From Heterobilharzia americana (taxonomy: Eukaryota > Platyhelminthes > Trematoda > Strigeidida > Schistosomatidae), in NCBI GenBank assembly GCA_944470555.2, contig OX104127.1:126729113-126793112 (forward strand): a stretch of 64,000 bases of DNA, written 5' to 3'. Shown piece by piece: positions 10,421 through 23,379 of the stretch. The translations under genes and the position numbers were made by a program. Every line of letters begins with the position of its first letter. The first letter of the stretch is position 1. The notes under the pieces were generated by a model. It was not told the DNA's origin. It did no database searches and saw only the letters and a list, made by a program, of their open reading frames with translations.

Positions 10421-12432
10421 GTCTGTTTGTGTGACATTTCATGTGAATTTTTAGCGGATATATTACCTATTCGGGCTAACTGTAAGCGTTAGTGTTTTAT
10501 GAATCACGTTGCGTGACAAATGATGGCATAAACAAGAGATATAAAGGTGACAGCAAGTTTAATAAGTCCTTGAGAACAAAATGATATAAGGCCTAAAAGG
10601 ATGCAAATGAGTTCTATTGAAGCATCATCCCAATTATTTTTGTCCAAGTTAGCGTTTGGTCAGTTCTCGATTAGTTTTCAGACAAACCACCATTATTTGT
10701 AAAGAGGAATATCAAAACATGCAACAAGGAGGTGAAAGGTTTTTCTGCAAAAAAATTCTTTTCTAGGATTTTATTTTGAAGCTATATTGGTTTACTTATG
10801 CTTAGTCAACCGGTTAGTTGTCTGGTGACGCTACATATACGAATGTACACTAGTAGTACATGATGTAACATGGGAAAACTCAAGGAGCGATGACGGTCGA
10901 CTGATGAAGATTCGAGTGGGAGAAAGACACGATGTCGAGTAGTAATATAGAACCTAAGAACATTATATACTGGGATGCCAAGAAGAAGAATGTTTTCAAA
11001 TGTGCCTGGATTGTAGGATTTCATTCTATGGTCCATAGTGATTGTATTTTTCCTGTAAACAATTCCTGCTGCTGCTGCATTGGACGTCCACTCAATTACT
11101 CTACAAAGTGCCTACGTGATTATGGGCAGAGGATAGATATTGCGAAGAGAACAAATCACAGGAAAGGTCATTAAAGAAAGAGGTTGATCTTAAAAAGTGT
11201 GCATGCTGCAAGCATTGCCTGAAGAAGCTGTCAGGTTTTATCGTAGCTGTAATTGGTGGTTCAACATTTCAATAATAGTTAATATGTAAATTGAGAAACT
11301 TAAATTCGAGGTGACATAACAGCAAACAATGTACAAGATACAGTTAGCAAAAGGTGGAAATGACAAGTTCAATTAGGTTGAATGGCAACTTACAGCTCCA
11401 ACCAATGGAAAAACAGTCGATCGGTGTTTATTAGGCAATTGTGCACAAATAGCATGTTACTCATAATTAATGTACTCGCGGACGCAAGTCTGATGTACTA
11501 TTACTTTTTCTCTATTGATATGCATCGTTATTTTGGACTTCAATTCAACCTTCCTACTTGACCCCTTTTCGTATTTTCACTCCTTACTCTCATATTAAAC
11601 TTTTCATGTGGATATGTACGTGTGTGATCAGACTGTTCGAAATTTGTTGCGCAAATAAATCTCAAAATCAAGACAGATTACGTCTTCCTATTGTTTTATC
11701 AATGTTAATAAAGGTAACCAATTTTTTTAACTAAAGTCATTGAAAGGAATTATTTTTGCTGAAAAGTTCTTTGTTTCCTTACTGATTATTATCAAATTCT
11801 GAATCACTACTTCCCATCATCGTTCGTACGATAACGTTTATGCCACAAGTTTACAGTTTCATGAAGTTTATCATTTCGCTTACCGACTACTTTATTACAT
11901 TCTTCATCTCTGGTACTATGAGTTACTTTTATTCACAATTTGGTTAGTTGTTTCGTTGATTCAATGCTTCATCATATAAGCATTAATATTTTCAAGTAAA
12001 TATATAATCATCATTATCAAGCTAGGTAAACTTGTTACTTTCTACTTACATTGAAATTGTATTAGTTATTTGAGAAGTGTACAACGAGAGAAATTACGTA
12101 ACGAAGGCTCAGAGTAGTAGCAGTAAGTATGTTTTACTGAACTTTGTTGTGTATAAAGTCTGTTTATTGATTTCTTTTGAACGATTATAATTGGAATATT
12201 CACAGTTCCATTCGTGCATTCAAAGTTTCGGAAAAGTAATGTTTTAAATGATGAAGACTGCTATGTTTTGTTATCTTTTTAGCTGAAAAGCTTCTTAAAT
12301 TATATTCTGTGCCATATATGGAAAGAGGTCGAATTTTAACATTGCACGATTTAAACTAAATTTTCGAAATTCCTCAAGTTTATTTTGTCTAACTATTATC
12401 TCATACCGTCCCCTATTTTTATGAAAATATAC

Positions 12433-12434
<2 letters not shown>
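10421..12434. other. AT-rich intergenic DNA, no gene seen
   Basis: I found no ORF with protein-like composition or recognisable family. The longest open stretches (10806-11036 minus and 10932-11174 plus) overlap each other antisense and show no motif. Confidence 0.5.

Positions 12435-12485
<51 letters not shown>
12435..12485. repeat. (AT)n microsatellite
   Basis: About 25 perfect AT units. Antisense translation gives an IYIYIY run that is not a protein. Confidence 0.95.
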
Positions 12486-12486
<1 letters not shown>

Positions 12487-12489
12487 TTC

Positions 12490-12800
12490 AATAACGAGAT
12501 TCCACCCGTTGATGATTGCTCGGTTTCCCAATAAATGGAAAAGACGGTAAAGTAACATAACGTGTATTGCAACGTCAAAAAGTTACACAAGAAACAATGG
12601 TTTATATATATATTAACAGTGGCCCTGGCTATTTCTAGACCTGAATGGCCCATTAATTTTTATCTCTTCAACCGATCTGATATTTACGGATCGGTTCACG
12701 TGCTTTCTCTCGAAACCTCGGAACGAAACGATTGGTTGTAATAGGCTTCAGGATTATATGCCTTATGATGAAGATTTTGTCAATATTACTGCGCACTATC
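12490..12800. repeat. Dispersed repeat Y, copy 1
   Basis: Shared blocks with 63040-63350 in the same order and orientation: GATTCCACCC, GTATTGCA-CGTCAAAA, CTATTTCTAGACCTG versus CTAGTTCCAGACTT, TCAACCGATCTGATATTTA versus TCAACCAATTCGATATTTA, GATTGGTTGT, and TATGAAGATTTTG. Overall similarity is moderate, so the copies are old. There is no coding potential. The copy directly follows an (AT)n tract. It could be a MITE, a SINE or an LTR fragment; I cannot decide. Confidence 0.7.
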
Positions 12801-13759
12801 AGAAAACCAAACTGGAAATGGAGTCAAACATATAGGTTGCTGAAGCTCTGAGTGTGATTTGTTATTCGATGAGCCTTTCATCGATATAGACTAGTCTCAT
12901 TTTGAGGGGAGATATTTATGATTTATCTATCAAATGCTAAGGCTCATATCTATCACTGATAAGATTGGATGTTAGGAGTCACTTGATAAGAAGCTCTGAA
13001 TGTAAGTTTCGTGCTTGTTGTCACTCACCAACAGGAATATTTTAAAAGACTACACTTCCATCATGGTTACAAATACACCTTGCTAATGAGTGTCAACAGG
13101 CATGAAACTTGAGTTCACTGTTTGCTGCTGGTTGACTCCCTACATCTAACACCAAAATGTAGTCCATAACAGTATTGCGCCACATAGTTCAGTGAACATT
13201 TTGCAAACTTGATACATAGACTTCGATCTTAACTGAGCACCAAAAATCAGACAGTTACACTGGTTAGACGCATCTGTGTACTCAATATTATTTGCAGTAC
13301 TTTTCGCAGTATGATTTTCTAGCTATTTTACCTTCCAAATTAGTTTTCACCGCTGATTGATATCAATTAGTCGTATCGTCTCAATTCGAAACTGCCTAGC
13401 AGTTCACATCGACATCCTTAATTGGGTCCGTACCTATTGGTTTTCAGATCTCATTATAAACACTCTGTTCTCAATTTCTTCGATTGACAGTGGGCTGTGA
13501 TTATCACCCCATATCACCGATAGGCATATATCTTCATTCTCATCATTTTTGCTGTCAAGTCATGGTAAAAATAACCTTGAAATCATTCAATTACTCACAA
13601 TTTACGTGACCGGCTTTCCATCTTTCGTAATACTCACATCATTGGACCATTTCTGTTGAATATGTCAAACCGTGGTTATAAACAGGGAACTCTTTTCACC
13701 TGTTTTAAGTAACGTACATAACATTATGCTCAAATACATCTAAAGAGTTTATCAAAAGG
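12801..13759. other. AT-rich intergenic DNA, no gene seen
   Basis: Nothing recognisable on either strand. Confidence 0.5.
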
Positions 13760-13771
13760 TTTCAAAAAGAA

Positions 13772-13773
<2 letters not shown>
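13760..13773. repeat. Target-site duplication of copy D (left)
   Basis: TTTCAAAAAGAAAT here and TTTGACAAAGAAAT at 17159-17172 agree at 12 of 14 positions. Confidence 0.6.
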
Positions 13774-13820
<47 letters not shown>

Positions 13821-16800
13821 CCTTGGGTTCCTAGTGGAACATAGGGCTTCAGTAGCACGTCTCCAGTTAACTCTGTCCTCTGAAATCTTTTGAACCTGGT
13901 TCCACGACAGCCCAGAAGCTCTCATTCCCTCCTCGCACGACCTCCTCCATGTCACCCTCATCTGGGACGCCCAACTCGTCGCTTCCCATGGGGGTTCCAC
14001 TCGAGGGCCTGACGCGTGATGTCCCCAGTCGGCCTTCTCAATGTATGCCCAATCCATCTTCACTTCCTTCTGCATATTTGTTGGGTGATAGGTTCTTGGT
14101 TGGTTCGTTGGCAGGCCAGAGTTCCTTGTTGCTTATTCTTATTATTCTGGCCATCTGATCTTCAGTAGCGAGCGTAAGCAGTTGTTGATGAATGTTTGTA
14201 GTTTATTGGAAATCCCTTTCGTGACGCGCCAAGTCTCTGAACCATACAGGAGCACTAACTTGACGTTGGTGTTGAAAATCCGGATCTTGTTCCACATGCT
14301 GAGTGCAGAAGATCTCCACATTGGTTTCAGGCTAATGAACGCCTGTCTTGCTTTTCCGATTCTGACTTTGACACCTTCGTCTGTGCCGCTACCTGTAGTT
14401 GAAACAGTGCTGCCTAGATAGGTGAAGGAGGTTACTTCCTTTAAGTTTCTCCCGTTGACGGTGATTGGAGTTTGTTGTTGTTGTTGGAGTTGCTGGTACG
14501 GTATCTTCATCACTTCTGTCTTCTCTATATTCACTTGAAGTCCCGTCTTCGCTGCCCTGCCTCTTCTATCAACTTGTTAGTTTTCGCCTGTAGATCTTCA
14601 AGTTTATGTGACATCAGACACAAGTCATCGACGAAATCCAGATCTTCTAGGTTCTTTTCCCCAGTCCAGCCAGCGTATCCCCCTCTTCTCGCTGCTCACT
14701 GTTTGCTGCATGATCCAGTCCACCACAATCAGGAATATCATGGGGGATAGTAGGCGGCAACCTTGTTTCACTCCTGTCTTCACTTCGAAAGCATCACTGA
14801 GCTTTCCATTGTGAATTACTTGGCTGGCATGTGGCATCTTCATATAGTTGTTGAATGAGGCGGATAAAGGTTTGCGGTACTCCGTAGTATTGAAGCAGTT
14901 TCCAAATTACCTCTCGGTCGACGCTGTCAAAGGCCTTCTCAAAGTCGATGAAGTTGAGGTAAGGTAGAGAGTTGACTGCCATTCTATACTCTGTTCTATG
15001 ATGATGCGTAGTGTAGCGTTGCAATTTGGTCGGCACATGATTTGTACTTCCTGAAGCCTGCCTGTTCCGGTCGTAGTTTTGAATCTAGCGCATCCTTTAG
15101 CCTCTCCAGGATGTGATGCGGCTTAATATTTTGCTTGCATTGGGTGGACAGGAGAGTGATTCCGCTCCAGTTCTTGCAAATACTGAGGTCTCCCTTCTTC
15201 GGGAGTTTGACAAGGTAACCCTTCTTCCGATCAATGGGCAGGTACCTTCTCTTCCTTCCACACCTTCTGCAATAATGGTGTGGTGTGAGCATGTCCGCTG
15301 TTGTCTCTGTGTCTGTTTTCAGTGCTTCTGGTGGGATCCCATCTGGTCCTGCTACTTTCCCGCATTTCAGTAACTTTATGGCGTTCAGGACTTCGACTTT
15401 TGTTGGAGGATTTATGTTCACTTGTAGTTGTTCAGCGGCTGGGCTGTTGGTGGTATTTCTGGACGAAGTGCAGTGGTGGTGGTGGTGGTGGATTCAAGAG
15501 CTTCTTGAAGTGGTCGGCCCATTGTTTCCTTTGTTTCTCTTCTTTCGTAATTAAATTTCCTTCTTCATCTTTTATTGGTTTCATCTGTGTTGGTCTCTTC
15601 CCAGATAGCAACCTGGTTATTTGATACAATGTTGTCAGGTCTCTGTCTCTCTTACCAGCAGCCTGTTCTGCTTCACTTGCCAGAGTTTCGTAGAAGTGTT
15701 TTTTTCTTCGCATGCACTCTTCTTCACTTCTTTGTCCCGTGTAGTGTTTTATACATTGTGCTCAGTTCCTCTTGTCGTTGAGCATCCTTGCACTGGTTTA
15801 TCTTCTGCTTTACCATCCTCCTCTCCCTGCTCGATCAGCTTCCAGGTATCCGTCGAGATCCATTCCTTATCTTCTTTCTTCTTCCTTCCTGATACGGCTG
15901 TGCAGGTTTCTTCCCACATCTCTTTCAAAGACTTCCAGTGTTTTTCCACACAGGTTTCTTCAGGGATGTTCCTCGATATCTCCCACTTAGTCTTGATCGC
16001 TGCCTTGAAGATCTCATTTGTAGTTTCATCCTTCAGTTTCCGAGTGTTGTACTTGAATTGAGGTCTATCACCAGCTTCCTTGAAGGCTTTTAACTTGATT
16101 TGGAAGTTAGGTTCCTTGCACTAGATAGTGAGTGGTGTGAACCTACATCTGCTCCTCTTCTTGACCTTGTGTCAAGTAGACTGCATCTCCATTTTCTTGA
16201 GATTGAGATAAAATCGATCTGATTTTTAGTGTGTCCATCTGGTGAAATCCATGTCGCTGACTTGTGGATATCCTTGTGCTTGAACACACTGCCTGACTCC
16301 AATCACCAAATCGTTGAATGCGCAGAATTCTGCAAACAATTCTCCATTCTCGTTCATCACCTCACCGAGCGCTTCTCGACCCATGGTTAGTTCTCTTCCT
16401 GTGTTGTCTGCTCCCAGTTTGGCATTCATGTCGCCCATTAGAATTTTGATGTCGCCAACTAGGGAGGGGTCTTGTCCAGTGTTGATTGAAGTTGTCTGTA
16501 GAATTCCTCCTTTTTCTCTTGCTCTGCATTATTTGTAGGTGCGTGGAGTAGCATTGTATGATTGTGACCTTCCTTCCTTCCTTTTGAGTTGAAGCTTGCT
16601 GTCATGATCCGGATCCTGGAGGAGATTGGTTCCCAGTGCATGAGAGCCTTCGATGGTGTTGGAGACATCATGGTAGCCACTCCAAAACTCAGTGTGCTGT
16701 GCTCGTGGTTGTCGTCTGGGTGACAATGGTGGAGTAGATTATTGATTCTCCAGTTGACAGTTTGGAGAGTCCACTCCCATTCCATCTGCTTTCGCAAATC

Positions 16801-17158
16801 CCAAGCACTTCAATGTGATACCTTCTCATCTCCTTTGCAATCTGGTCTACCTTGTTGGGTTCAAACATCGTGCGGATATTCCATGTCCCCACGTTTACTT
16901 TCGCTTTCATCGGTTGAGAGAAGACACGTCGGTCAATTGGCTTCCCGAAGGCTTTCACCAAGTGGCGTTATTTTGCCTCTCCGATTCCAGCGAGGAATAA
17001 TTTTGTTTTTATTTTTTATATATTGTTTGTGCTTTGAAGTTCGTTTAGCGGTTAGATTTGTTTTCCGGGGTAGGGTTGCTAGCCCTGTGCCCAACCTTCC
17101 CTCTTTACCCGCTCTTAGGAGGGGTTAGTAACTAGTGAACTAGTTAACCAGGCGAGGT
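13774..17158 (-). mobile_element. RTE-type non-LTR retrotransposon, copy D (full length, disabled)
   Basis: The minus-strand element is 3.38 kb, from an (ATT)n tail (13774-13819) to the 5' leader ending in AACCTCGCCTGG on its own strand at 17158. It is the reverse-complement counterpart of copies B and G. The endonuclease (GDMNAKLGADN at 16226-16438), linker, RT palm (FIDFEKAFDSVD near 14960) and thumb ([12 protein letters not shown] near 14230) are all present but broken by the same lesions as in B. Copy-specific changes include a longer CCA/CCACCA run giving extra prolines near 15480. Flanking duplications mark it as a complete, independent insertion. Confidence 0.93.
13901..16961 (-). pseudogene. 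RTE endonuclease-reverse transcriptase pseudogene of copy D
   Basis: The domain order is the same as in copy B, read right to left: endonuclease start NVGTWNIRTMF (about 16890), GDMNAKLGADN, NQIDFISI, linker DRDLTTLYQITR (about 15630), VAGPDGIPPEAL (about 15350), EQAGFRKYKSC, FIDFEKAFDSVD, GVKQGC, FVDD polymerase box (about 14635), [22 protein letters not shown]. The tandem duplications TACCT x2, CTGG x2 and GGCAG x2 are all present. The polymerase box again has Val in place of Ala. It cannot encode an intact enzyme. Confidence 0.9.
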
Positions 17159-17172
17159 TTTGACAAAGAAAT
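17159..17172. repeat. Target-site duplication of copy D (right)
   Basis: TTTGACAAAGAAAT here is the partner of 13760-13773. Confidence 0.6.
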
Positions 17173-17309
17173 GATTTATGAGAATTTCTCCGCAATTGGC
17201 TTGTTGGTTTGTCCTAATGACCTTGTGTGCTATTGGTTGTTTCTGTTATGATGTCACTATCTGCACACTTACTTCAAATGGTTGTTTTGCTGATTTAAAC
17301 CATATTCTT

Positions 17310-17760
17310 GTTGTTTTTCATGTTTCTAATTAGTTGATAAGTTGGGTCGGTGTCAACATGCCTAATGATTACTGAGTATCATTAGGCTTTCAAAAATTCC
17401 GTGACATTCTTTGTTTCTTCTATCCGAAACATGCACTTTTTCCAGTTAAACTCATATCTGTAATTATCTAAATGCATTGATATGAGCGAATATATGTCAT
17501 GGTGCTTTACTTTTAGTTGGTTTTCATGTCTGATATGATTGTTTTTAAAATTCTGCAGTTTTGTAGATAACATTGCACTTGTCTTCCTTTACTAGTGTAT
17601 CATTTGGTCTGCATACCAAGGAGTAAAGATATTGTATAGGCATTTCAGGTACAGGGGTTTCTAAAGCCTTCATGTTCGGTAGAACATTCCGTTTGTTCAT
17701 CTTGAGAGATGACTTTGAAAGTGAATTGGACAAATATATTTTAGTGAAATTGCATGTATA
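17310..17760 (-). pseudogene. Penelope-like element remnant (RT-to-GIY-YIG linker and C-terminal end)
   Basis: Two minus-strand frames fit the C-terminal part of a Penelope-like retroelement protein. The upstream piece has LVCRPNDTLVKEDKCNVIYK (about 17570-17640), matching the segment just before the GIY-YIG domain. The downstream piece (17382-17520) has HHDIYSLISMHLDN, YEFNWKK and NVTEFLKA, matching the end of the domain. A decayed SINRHID-DPTYQ-like tail follows near 17330-17370. The middle is missing: the CxxC and the Y-x-G-x-T-x-R catalytic core have gone, and the two pieces are in different frames. PLEs are known in schistosomes. I found no RT domain upstream. Confidence 0.7.
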
Positions 17761-18135
17761 ACCGTTCTACTGAAAGACAGTCATGAAATGAATTTCTTCC
17801 CTTCTTAAAATTAATGCACCACAGTGTGGTTTCGCTTTTTTTAATAATATCTGTATGCTGCTGATTTTTGTATTGTTACAGTAGTTGAGGGGTTGATCAC
17901 TGTAAAGTAATTTTCTCTACACTTGACTTTCCAAATTTTTTTGATCGTTTTTGATCAGAAAATTTAATAAATGGTGATTTATTATTTGCTATCTCTTCAG
18001 TTGTGAAGTTCATGTTTAGGTGTATTGAGTTGTATCGCCAAAGGAAACCATCAGTTCGTTGTAGCTAGTATGAATATTCTTATTTTTCTTCAAATATTTT
18101 GTCGGAGTATTCATACAGTGGATACATTATCTTAC
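17761..18135. other. AT-rich DNA, no gene seen
   Basis: Nothing recognised. Confidence 0.4.
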
Positions 18136-18304
18136 CAGAGAAACAGAAATTGATGGTGCCTTTTGACGTTACAACTCTATACGTCACAGTCGAACTGAAA
18201 TTAACTAAAAATACATTCTTCTCCGGGTCAATCATATATATCTCAGAGCGTACTAAATCACAATGTTCAGTTGTGATGGAATTTATTTCTAATTCAATGG
18301 CCAC
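18136..18304 (-). CDS. Candidate orphan internal exon, unknown protein
   Basis: I do not recognise the protein. On the minus strand a 169-nt open segment is bounded by a good acceptor (TTTGTACAG before GTGGCC at 18304) and a good donor (CTCTG then GTAAGATA at 18135). The translation has balanced, protein-like composition: IELEINSITTEHCDLV, then DPEKNVFLVNF, then VVTSKGTINFCFSG. The length gives 56 codons plus one base. No partner exon was found on either side, so it could be an exon of a host gene with long introns, a relic, or chance. A Penelope-like remnant and copy D lie just downstream. Confidence 0.35.
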
Positions 18305-20729
18305 CTGTACAAACAGACAAAATGAACAACAATGAAATCAATTTTATTTAGAATAATTGCAGCAGATTATCTTATCATGGGTTAAATCAGAACTTTTGGT
18401 CCAATACCTACATGATATATATGTTGTTATTAAAAATGAGGAAATCCTAACAAACCAGTCAACAACATTCTTGATGACATCTTAGCATACGCATTTTCGT
18501 ACCATAAAATGATTAACCTTCATTCATGCAGGAAACAACTGTTTCTGTCCACACTGGTATTTCGTCAAGGTAATGTCCGGTGGATGTAATGAAACTTTTC
18601 GAATAAGTGGATTAGTTTGAGTATTCACCAATTTTTCTTTCTATCCTTAGAATTAAGGTTCAATACTTTTGAGGACCTGGTTAACAGTTCCGGATTTTCC
18701 TTTCAAATGCTTGCAAAACGTACAGATTTTACCGATTCCTTTTCATTAGACCTTGATCTCCGTTTATGTGTCAAGTGATATTGCACCGTAGGATATACAT
18801 AACATGTTGTTGAAGCCTGTCTTTCTGTTCATCACAAGATGTCCTTCCTTTCTTGTATGAGCTTCTGGCTCACCGGTGTAGGTACTGGGCTTATAATCGG
18901 TGGCTTGTTGGCTTAAACTCAACCATTATTACCCGAAGTATACACCCTCATATAATAGGTAGTACTCATTTTTTTAGTATGTGTGGTTGGTGAGTCACAT
19001 TCTTCTTCTTCCGACTTTTTTTAATGAATTGTGACGATCCAAGTTTGCAACTGTTCTGGTGATAGTATCAGTTAATTTATCATTTACTTCGGATAATAAC
19101 TGAACACCTTTTGGCATACGATTTTACTCTGCTTCAGATTTACTGGAGCTAAGACTTTGGATATCGACTTCTAGTTCGGTTGATGCTTATTGGTTGGTGT
19201 ATAAAGCGCTTTCAGAGGTGAGTAAACTATTTTTCTCTTTGTCTTATACATATAAGTAACCTTAGGCTGCTAAGCAATGTCCATTCCTCCATCTGCTTCA
19301 CTTTCACCGTGATCCACTACTCATGGTGTTTGCAAGAACGTCAAAAATGAATTTTGAAACCAGGTGGGATGAGTTTTTGGTGATCAACTAACTTTTAAAA
19401 TACCTGAATTGTCTCTGGTTACAAATCATGTACAACATTTATCAATGTTTCCTCAGCAGAGTGGACATACCACCAGGTTATCTCAGAGTAAAAACCGCCG
19501 TTACATTCGGAGGAATGTCTGTTTATTCCCTCTTTCACTAAAGACTTGGTTTTTTTATCTTCAAAACAAAGTTAAAGGATCTTTTTGTCTTGTTTTCCTT
19601 ACACTTAGTCAAACCTGAGTCTCAGCCAACATTTATACCTTTATGAAGTAGGTTAGACGAACTAACTGGATGCCTTTTGTTTGCAGGTGAAACAAATCTG
19701 TGCCCTTGTTTGAAGCCACCACAACTTGTCAGATTAAATTGTTGAGTACAAGTACTGATTTTATTTCAACGTGAAACCAAGATGATTGATTATGTCTTAT
19801 TGTTTGATGTAACTTTTCCGTCTCAGCATTTGAGTCATTTTCTAATACCTGAGTGTTTGAAAATTTTCACCATGCAAACAAATTGTTGGTATCTTTCATA
19901 TCATCTGAGTAGCAGTGTATATGTGTAAAAGTAGATGGTCGTGTAAATTGATGTAGTGAAGTCCGTTGGTTGATTACACTTGGGTACAATATGTCATAGA
20001 AACATGACACGTATCTGAGTTTGTCACAGTTTTGTTTATTGTGACGTATCTTTCTTTGCAATGAGGGATTTAGATTTCGAAAGCTTCAGTATAAACTCGA
20101 CGGAGCTGTTTGTGAAACTGAGAGACATACCGTTCGCATTTGTCAAGGAAGGCAAAATGAGAAAAGGAGTGTACTCGTCTCACGGATAACCTAGGTAACT
20201 TCTGTAGTCGCACTCTGACTAGTAATTTCCGTTATCTGGACTGGTAAAATTTCAATAAAAAATAATACCGGCTTTATTTCGGGAATACTCTACAGAATAT
20301 CCACCATGTCATATAGCATAAATTGGAAAGAAATAATGTACACGTACACGTAACAAAATGAAATAAGTATAAATTACATATAAAAGATAAGAATGTTTAC
20401 TCCATCTACAACTTTCTTGATGATGCAGTTTACCTAGATAAATAATAGCAAGTTGTGTATTCTTTAATTAGCTTACTTTCAAAAACAAAGGCCATTTAAT
20501 CAGTTCATTTCTAATACTATTTTCGTCTCACGGGAGACGAGCTAATTGGCATTGTAGAGTTTTTATATTTAGTAGTACGTGCATTAAGTTTTATATACTT
20601 GATCATGGTCTTGCACGCAATGAGCTTTGAGCGACGAGGATGCTGATCATCGGGTAAAAAAAGTGCTGCCAAATGTTTACATGAATTAATGTTTGTTCAC
20701 AACAATTCTAAATTCGAAGTACACCACTA
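18305..20729. other. AT-rich DNA, no gene recognised
   Basis: Only short ORFs without recognisable motifs (for example 19409-19618 plus and 19867-20061 minus). It may be intron or intergenic. Confidence 0.4.
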
Positions 20730-22020
20730 GTCCTGCTGACAGTCTTTAAAGTTCTACACAGTTCAGCATAGTCTTTTTACAGCAAACAAGGGAAGAATCA
20801 AGGAAAACGACGGAGAAGAATAAGCAATATGCAGGAGTTTATAAAGCGCAAAAGAAGAGGCTGAGTTATACCGGATACTCTTAGCTTCCCAATATAGAAA
20901 GTTGAACGGAAAATTCTTTTCAAGAGTAGTAAGAAATGGTAAGACCAAGAAGGATAAGAAGAAAAACACACCGAGATAAATCACACTTGTAACATTCTTT
21001 AGTGCACACCCATCAATAGAACAGGAATCATGAGACCTAAGCAGTTTATATAGGTTATATTCACGTCTAAAACTAACGTTTATGGTCTGACATTTTGACC
21101 AATAAAACACAAGACCATTCACGGCGGGGGGGGGGGAGCATCATCTAACAGTGGATAGGAAATCATTCAGTTGGGAACAATTTTTTAGAGAGAATACACG
21201 TATGGAAACTCTCAGGTCATCAGCATATTTGAAAAAATTGATACCAGCTTTAGATGGTAAGTGGTCCAGAAAGAAAGAGAAAAGACAGGGGGGAGAAATG
21301 TCACCTCCTGGGAACACCAGTCACATTGAGCAATAAGATGGAGCGCTTCCCTCTGAACAGTTGATTGTTTCCTTTCAGAAAAATAGGAACAGAGCCAACT
21401 GACTGTCCGAGACCCAGTATTTGTCCCTGCTAGCTTGTCCAGCAAAAGAAGTCTTAGGACAGAATCAAGTGCTGAAGTATGGTGTACACCTAACACACTT
21501 GGCATTTCTATCAAGATTATAAGCAATATAGTGATACGTGATGGCATCCAGAGTACTTCTTTTGCTTTTATATACAAACTGATTAGGATCTCCAAAAACC
21601 TTAGGTGAGGGTTTGGGCACAGATATTATTAGCTTCTTCATTATTTTCAAGAATGGAGAAGTAACTGCAATCGGACGGAATTTCAGACATGCACCTGGAG
21701 TAAGTGACTCAGGTAGGAAGACTATCGTAATATCTTTCCAGGCATCTGGTATAGTGTTTTCTCAACGCGATCTATTGAAGATGTTAGTTGATGGGTGGCA
21801 TAAGGTATCAGCACACTTCATGAATATAAGGCCTGACATGCCATCCGAACCTAGACTGAATATTCTCATTTTTGTGTTTTCTCGGTATTCATTGATGTTT
21901 TTCAGATTACATCACCTGCTTTATGGCGATATTCACCTGTTCAATCTATTTCTCAAACAAAACCGGACTCACTATTCAGTATTTCCACTTCCCTGCACCA
22001 TACTTTGTAGATTATAATTA
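20730..22020 (-). pseudogene. CR1/L2-type LINE reverse transcriptase, decayed
   Basis: Minus-strand RT blocks in order from high to low coordinate: LGSDGMSG-IFMKCADTLCHP (about 21800), FRPIAVTSPFLKIMKKLI (about 21640), DPNQFVYKSKRSTLDAI (about 21590), LLLDKLAGTNTGSRTVSWLCSY (about 21400), ERKQSTVQR, then after a gap KCQTINVSFRREYNLY (about 21080), CSIDGCALKNVTSVIYLGV (about 21010) and FLTTLEKNFPFNFLYW (about 20930). These match the palm, fingers and thumb order of CR1-like LINEs known from schistosomes (SR1/Perere type, from memory). The YADD region near 21130-21210 is damaged. An 11-G run at 21126-21136 sits inside the break. No endonuclease part was seen. Confidence 0.8.
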
Positions 22021-23340
22021 GTTTTCATGAGTATCAGTGTGTTTTATTTTCACAAACCATCAAATTGTCTGAAAGTAGTTATTTTGAAATTGTATGAGTT
22101 GTATAATTAGTGCTTAGTTGCCATATTGTTTTGAATTCCAATAAAATTTCTGTTTTCTGTCCAAAAGACTTTTGAACTGAGTAAATGCCTTTTGTGGTAA
22201 CAATGTATGTATATAACAGAAACGGAAGAATAAAAAACGAAATCTTTGCTTCACATACTTGACAGTTTGACTTTATTTGTTCTTCGTTTTGAAGGTAAAG
22301 CGTCTTGTTTCTGCTCCCTGATTCACACTTGCTTTGTGTTCTTCAGTAGACTAGGAGAGTGTAGACAGTAGAAAAAGTCGTAGTTTGTGCACTGAATATT
22401 GATCTGTCATTTGTGGAAGTGTGCATTATTTCTAAGGTGACACCTAGTTGACACTAAGGCATGATGGGGTTTCGCGTACTGATGACTGCATCTATCTGTC
22501 TAGTGAGATAGTGGCTGACGATATCTCATTATGGTTAGCATGGAACCAATTACTGTGAACTTTGAAACTGGTTGGATTTTTAATGAGCACTTCAGGGAAA
22601 AAACTGCCTAACCTATGCTTAGAAGACAAAAAGTCTAGACACACTGTTGGTACAAATCAGGAAGAAAGCCTGAGGATTATGAAGTCTACCATATCGAAAC
22701 GAATCAATTATAGACCAAAGATAAATGCGTTGTGTGCATTTACTCACTGGAATTATAAATATGGATAATAACATACAATTAGCCTGTACTAGGTCGTTGA
22801 AACAACAATCTACGTAACGGATTAGAAATATTAAAGTCCATCACACAGTATCCGCAAAAATAGATGGGACTGGTCCGTAGCAAGTCGTGTACACAATTTT
22901 CTCCTACTGCATCACTCTAGCGAATAGTGTGATTTACAGTTGTGTACGTAACTTGATTCAGATTAGTCATGCGCTTTCCTTTCAAAATATATTTGAACTG
23001 CGTCACATGTATTGTAGGTCAAAAGTAACTTTCTGTGTCACTACCACCTCCGATATATTGGACCGTATTGCATTCTTAAGTTATTTAAAGAATACTTCTA
23101 AGAAGTTTATCAGATCTAAAGACTGATATTCAGAAGCCTCATATGTACATTTGGTACACATATCTTTAGTCATTTACTCAAACTATAAGTTATGGTTAGA
23201 AATATTTTGGTAATTGTTCCGGTACGAACTTGACAGATGCAGTGGCCAACCACTGATTATTCGTGCTTGTTACATACTCACGAATATGAGACCAAGAAAA
23301 AACAATAGTGTAGTCAGATGGAATAGTATATTTGCGAGGT
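22021..23340. other. AT-rich DNA, no gene recognised
   Basis: Short ORFs only (22562-22768 and 22887-23126 plus), with no motif. Confidence 0.4.
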
Positions 23341-23379
23341 CGTGCCAAGATATCGGTGGGTTCTAACTAACTGGCTAGA

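Noticed and set aside
10901..10930. Possible hammerhead ribozyme (CTGATGA followed by GAAA)
   Set aside because: No stem II can form between the two conserved blocks and no flanking stems I/III were found, so it is a chance match.
12295..12653. Overlapping minus-strand ORFs with an IYIYIY run
   Set aside because: Translation of the (AT)n microsatellite.
13772..13819. (ATT)n as an independent microsatellite or CRISPR-like array
   Set aside because: It is the 3' tail of copy D. No spaced direct repeats of CRISPR type exist anywhere in the window.
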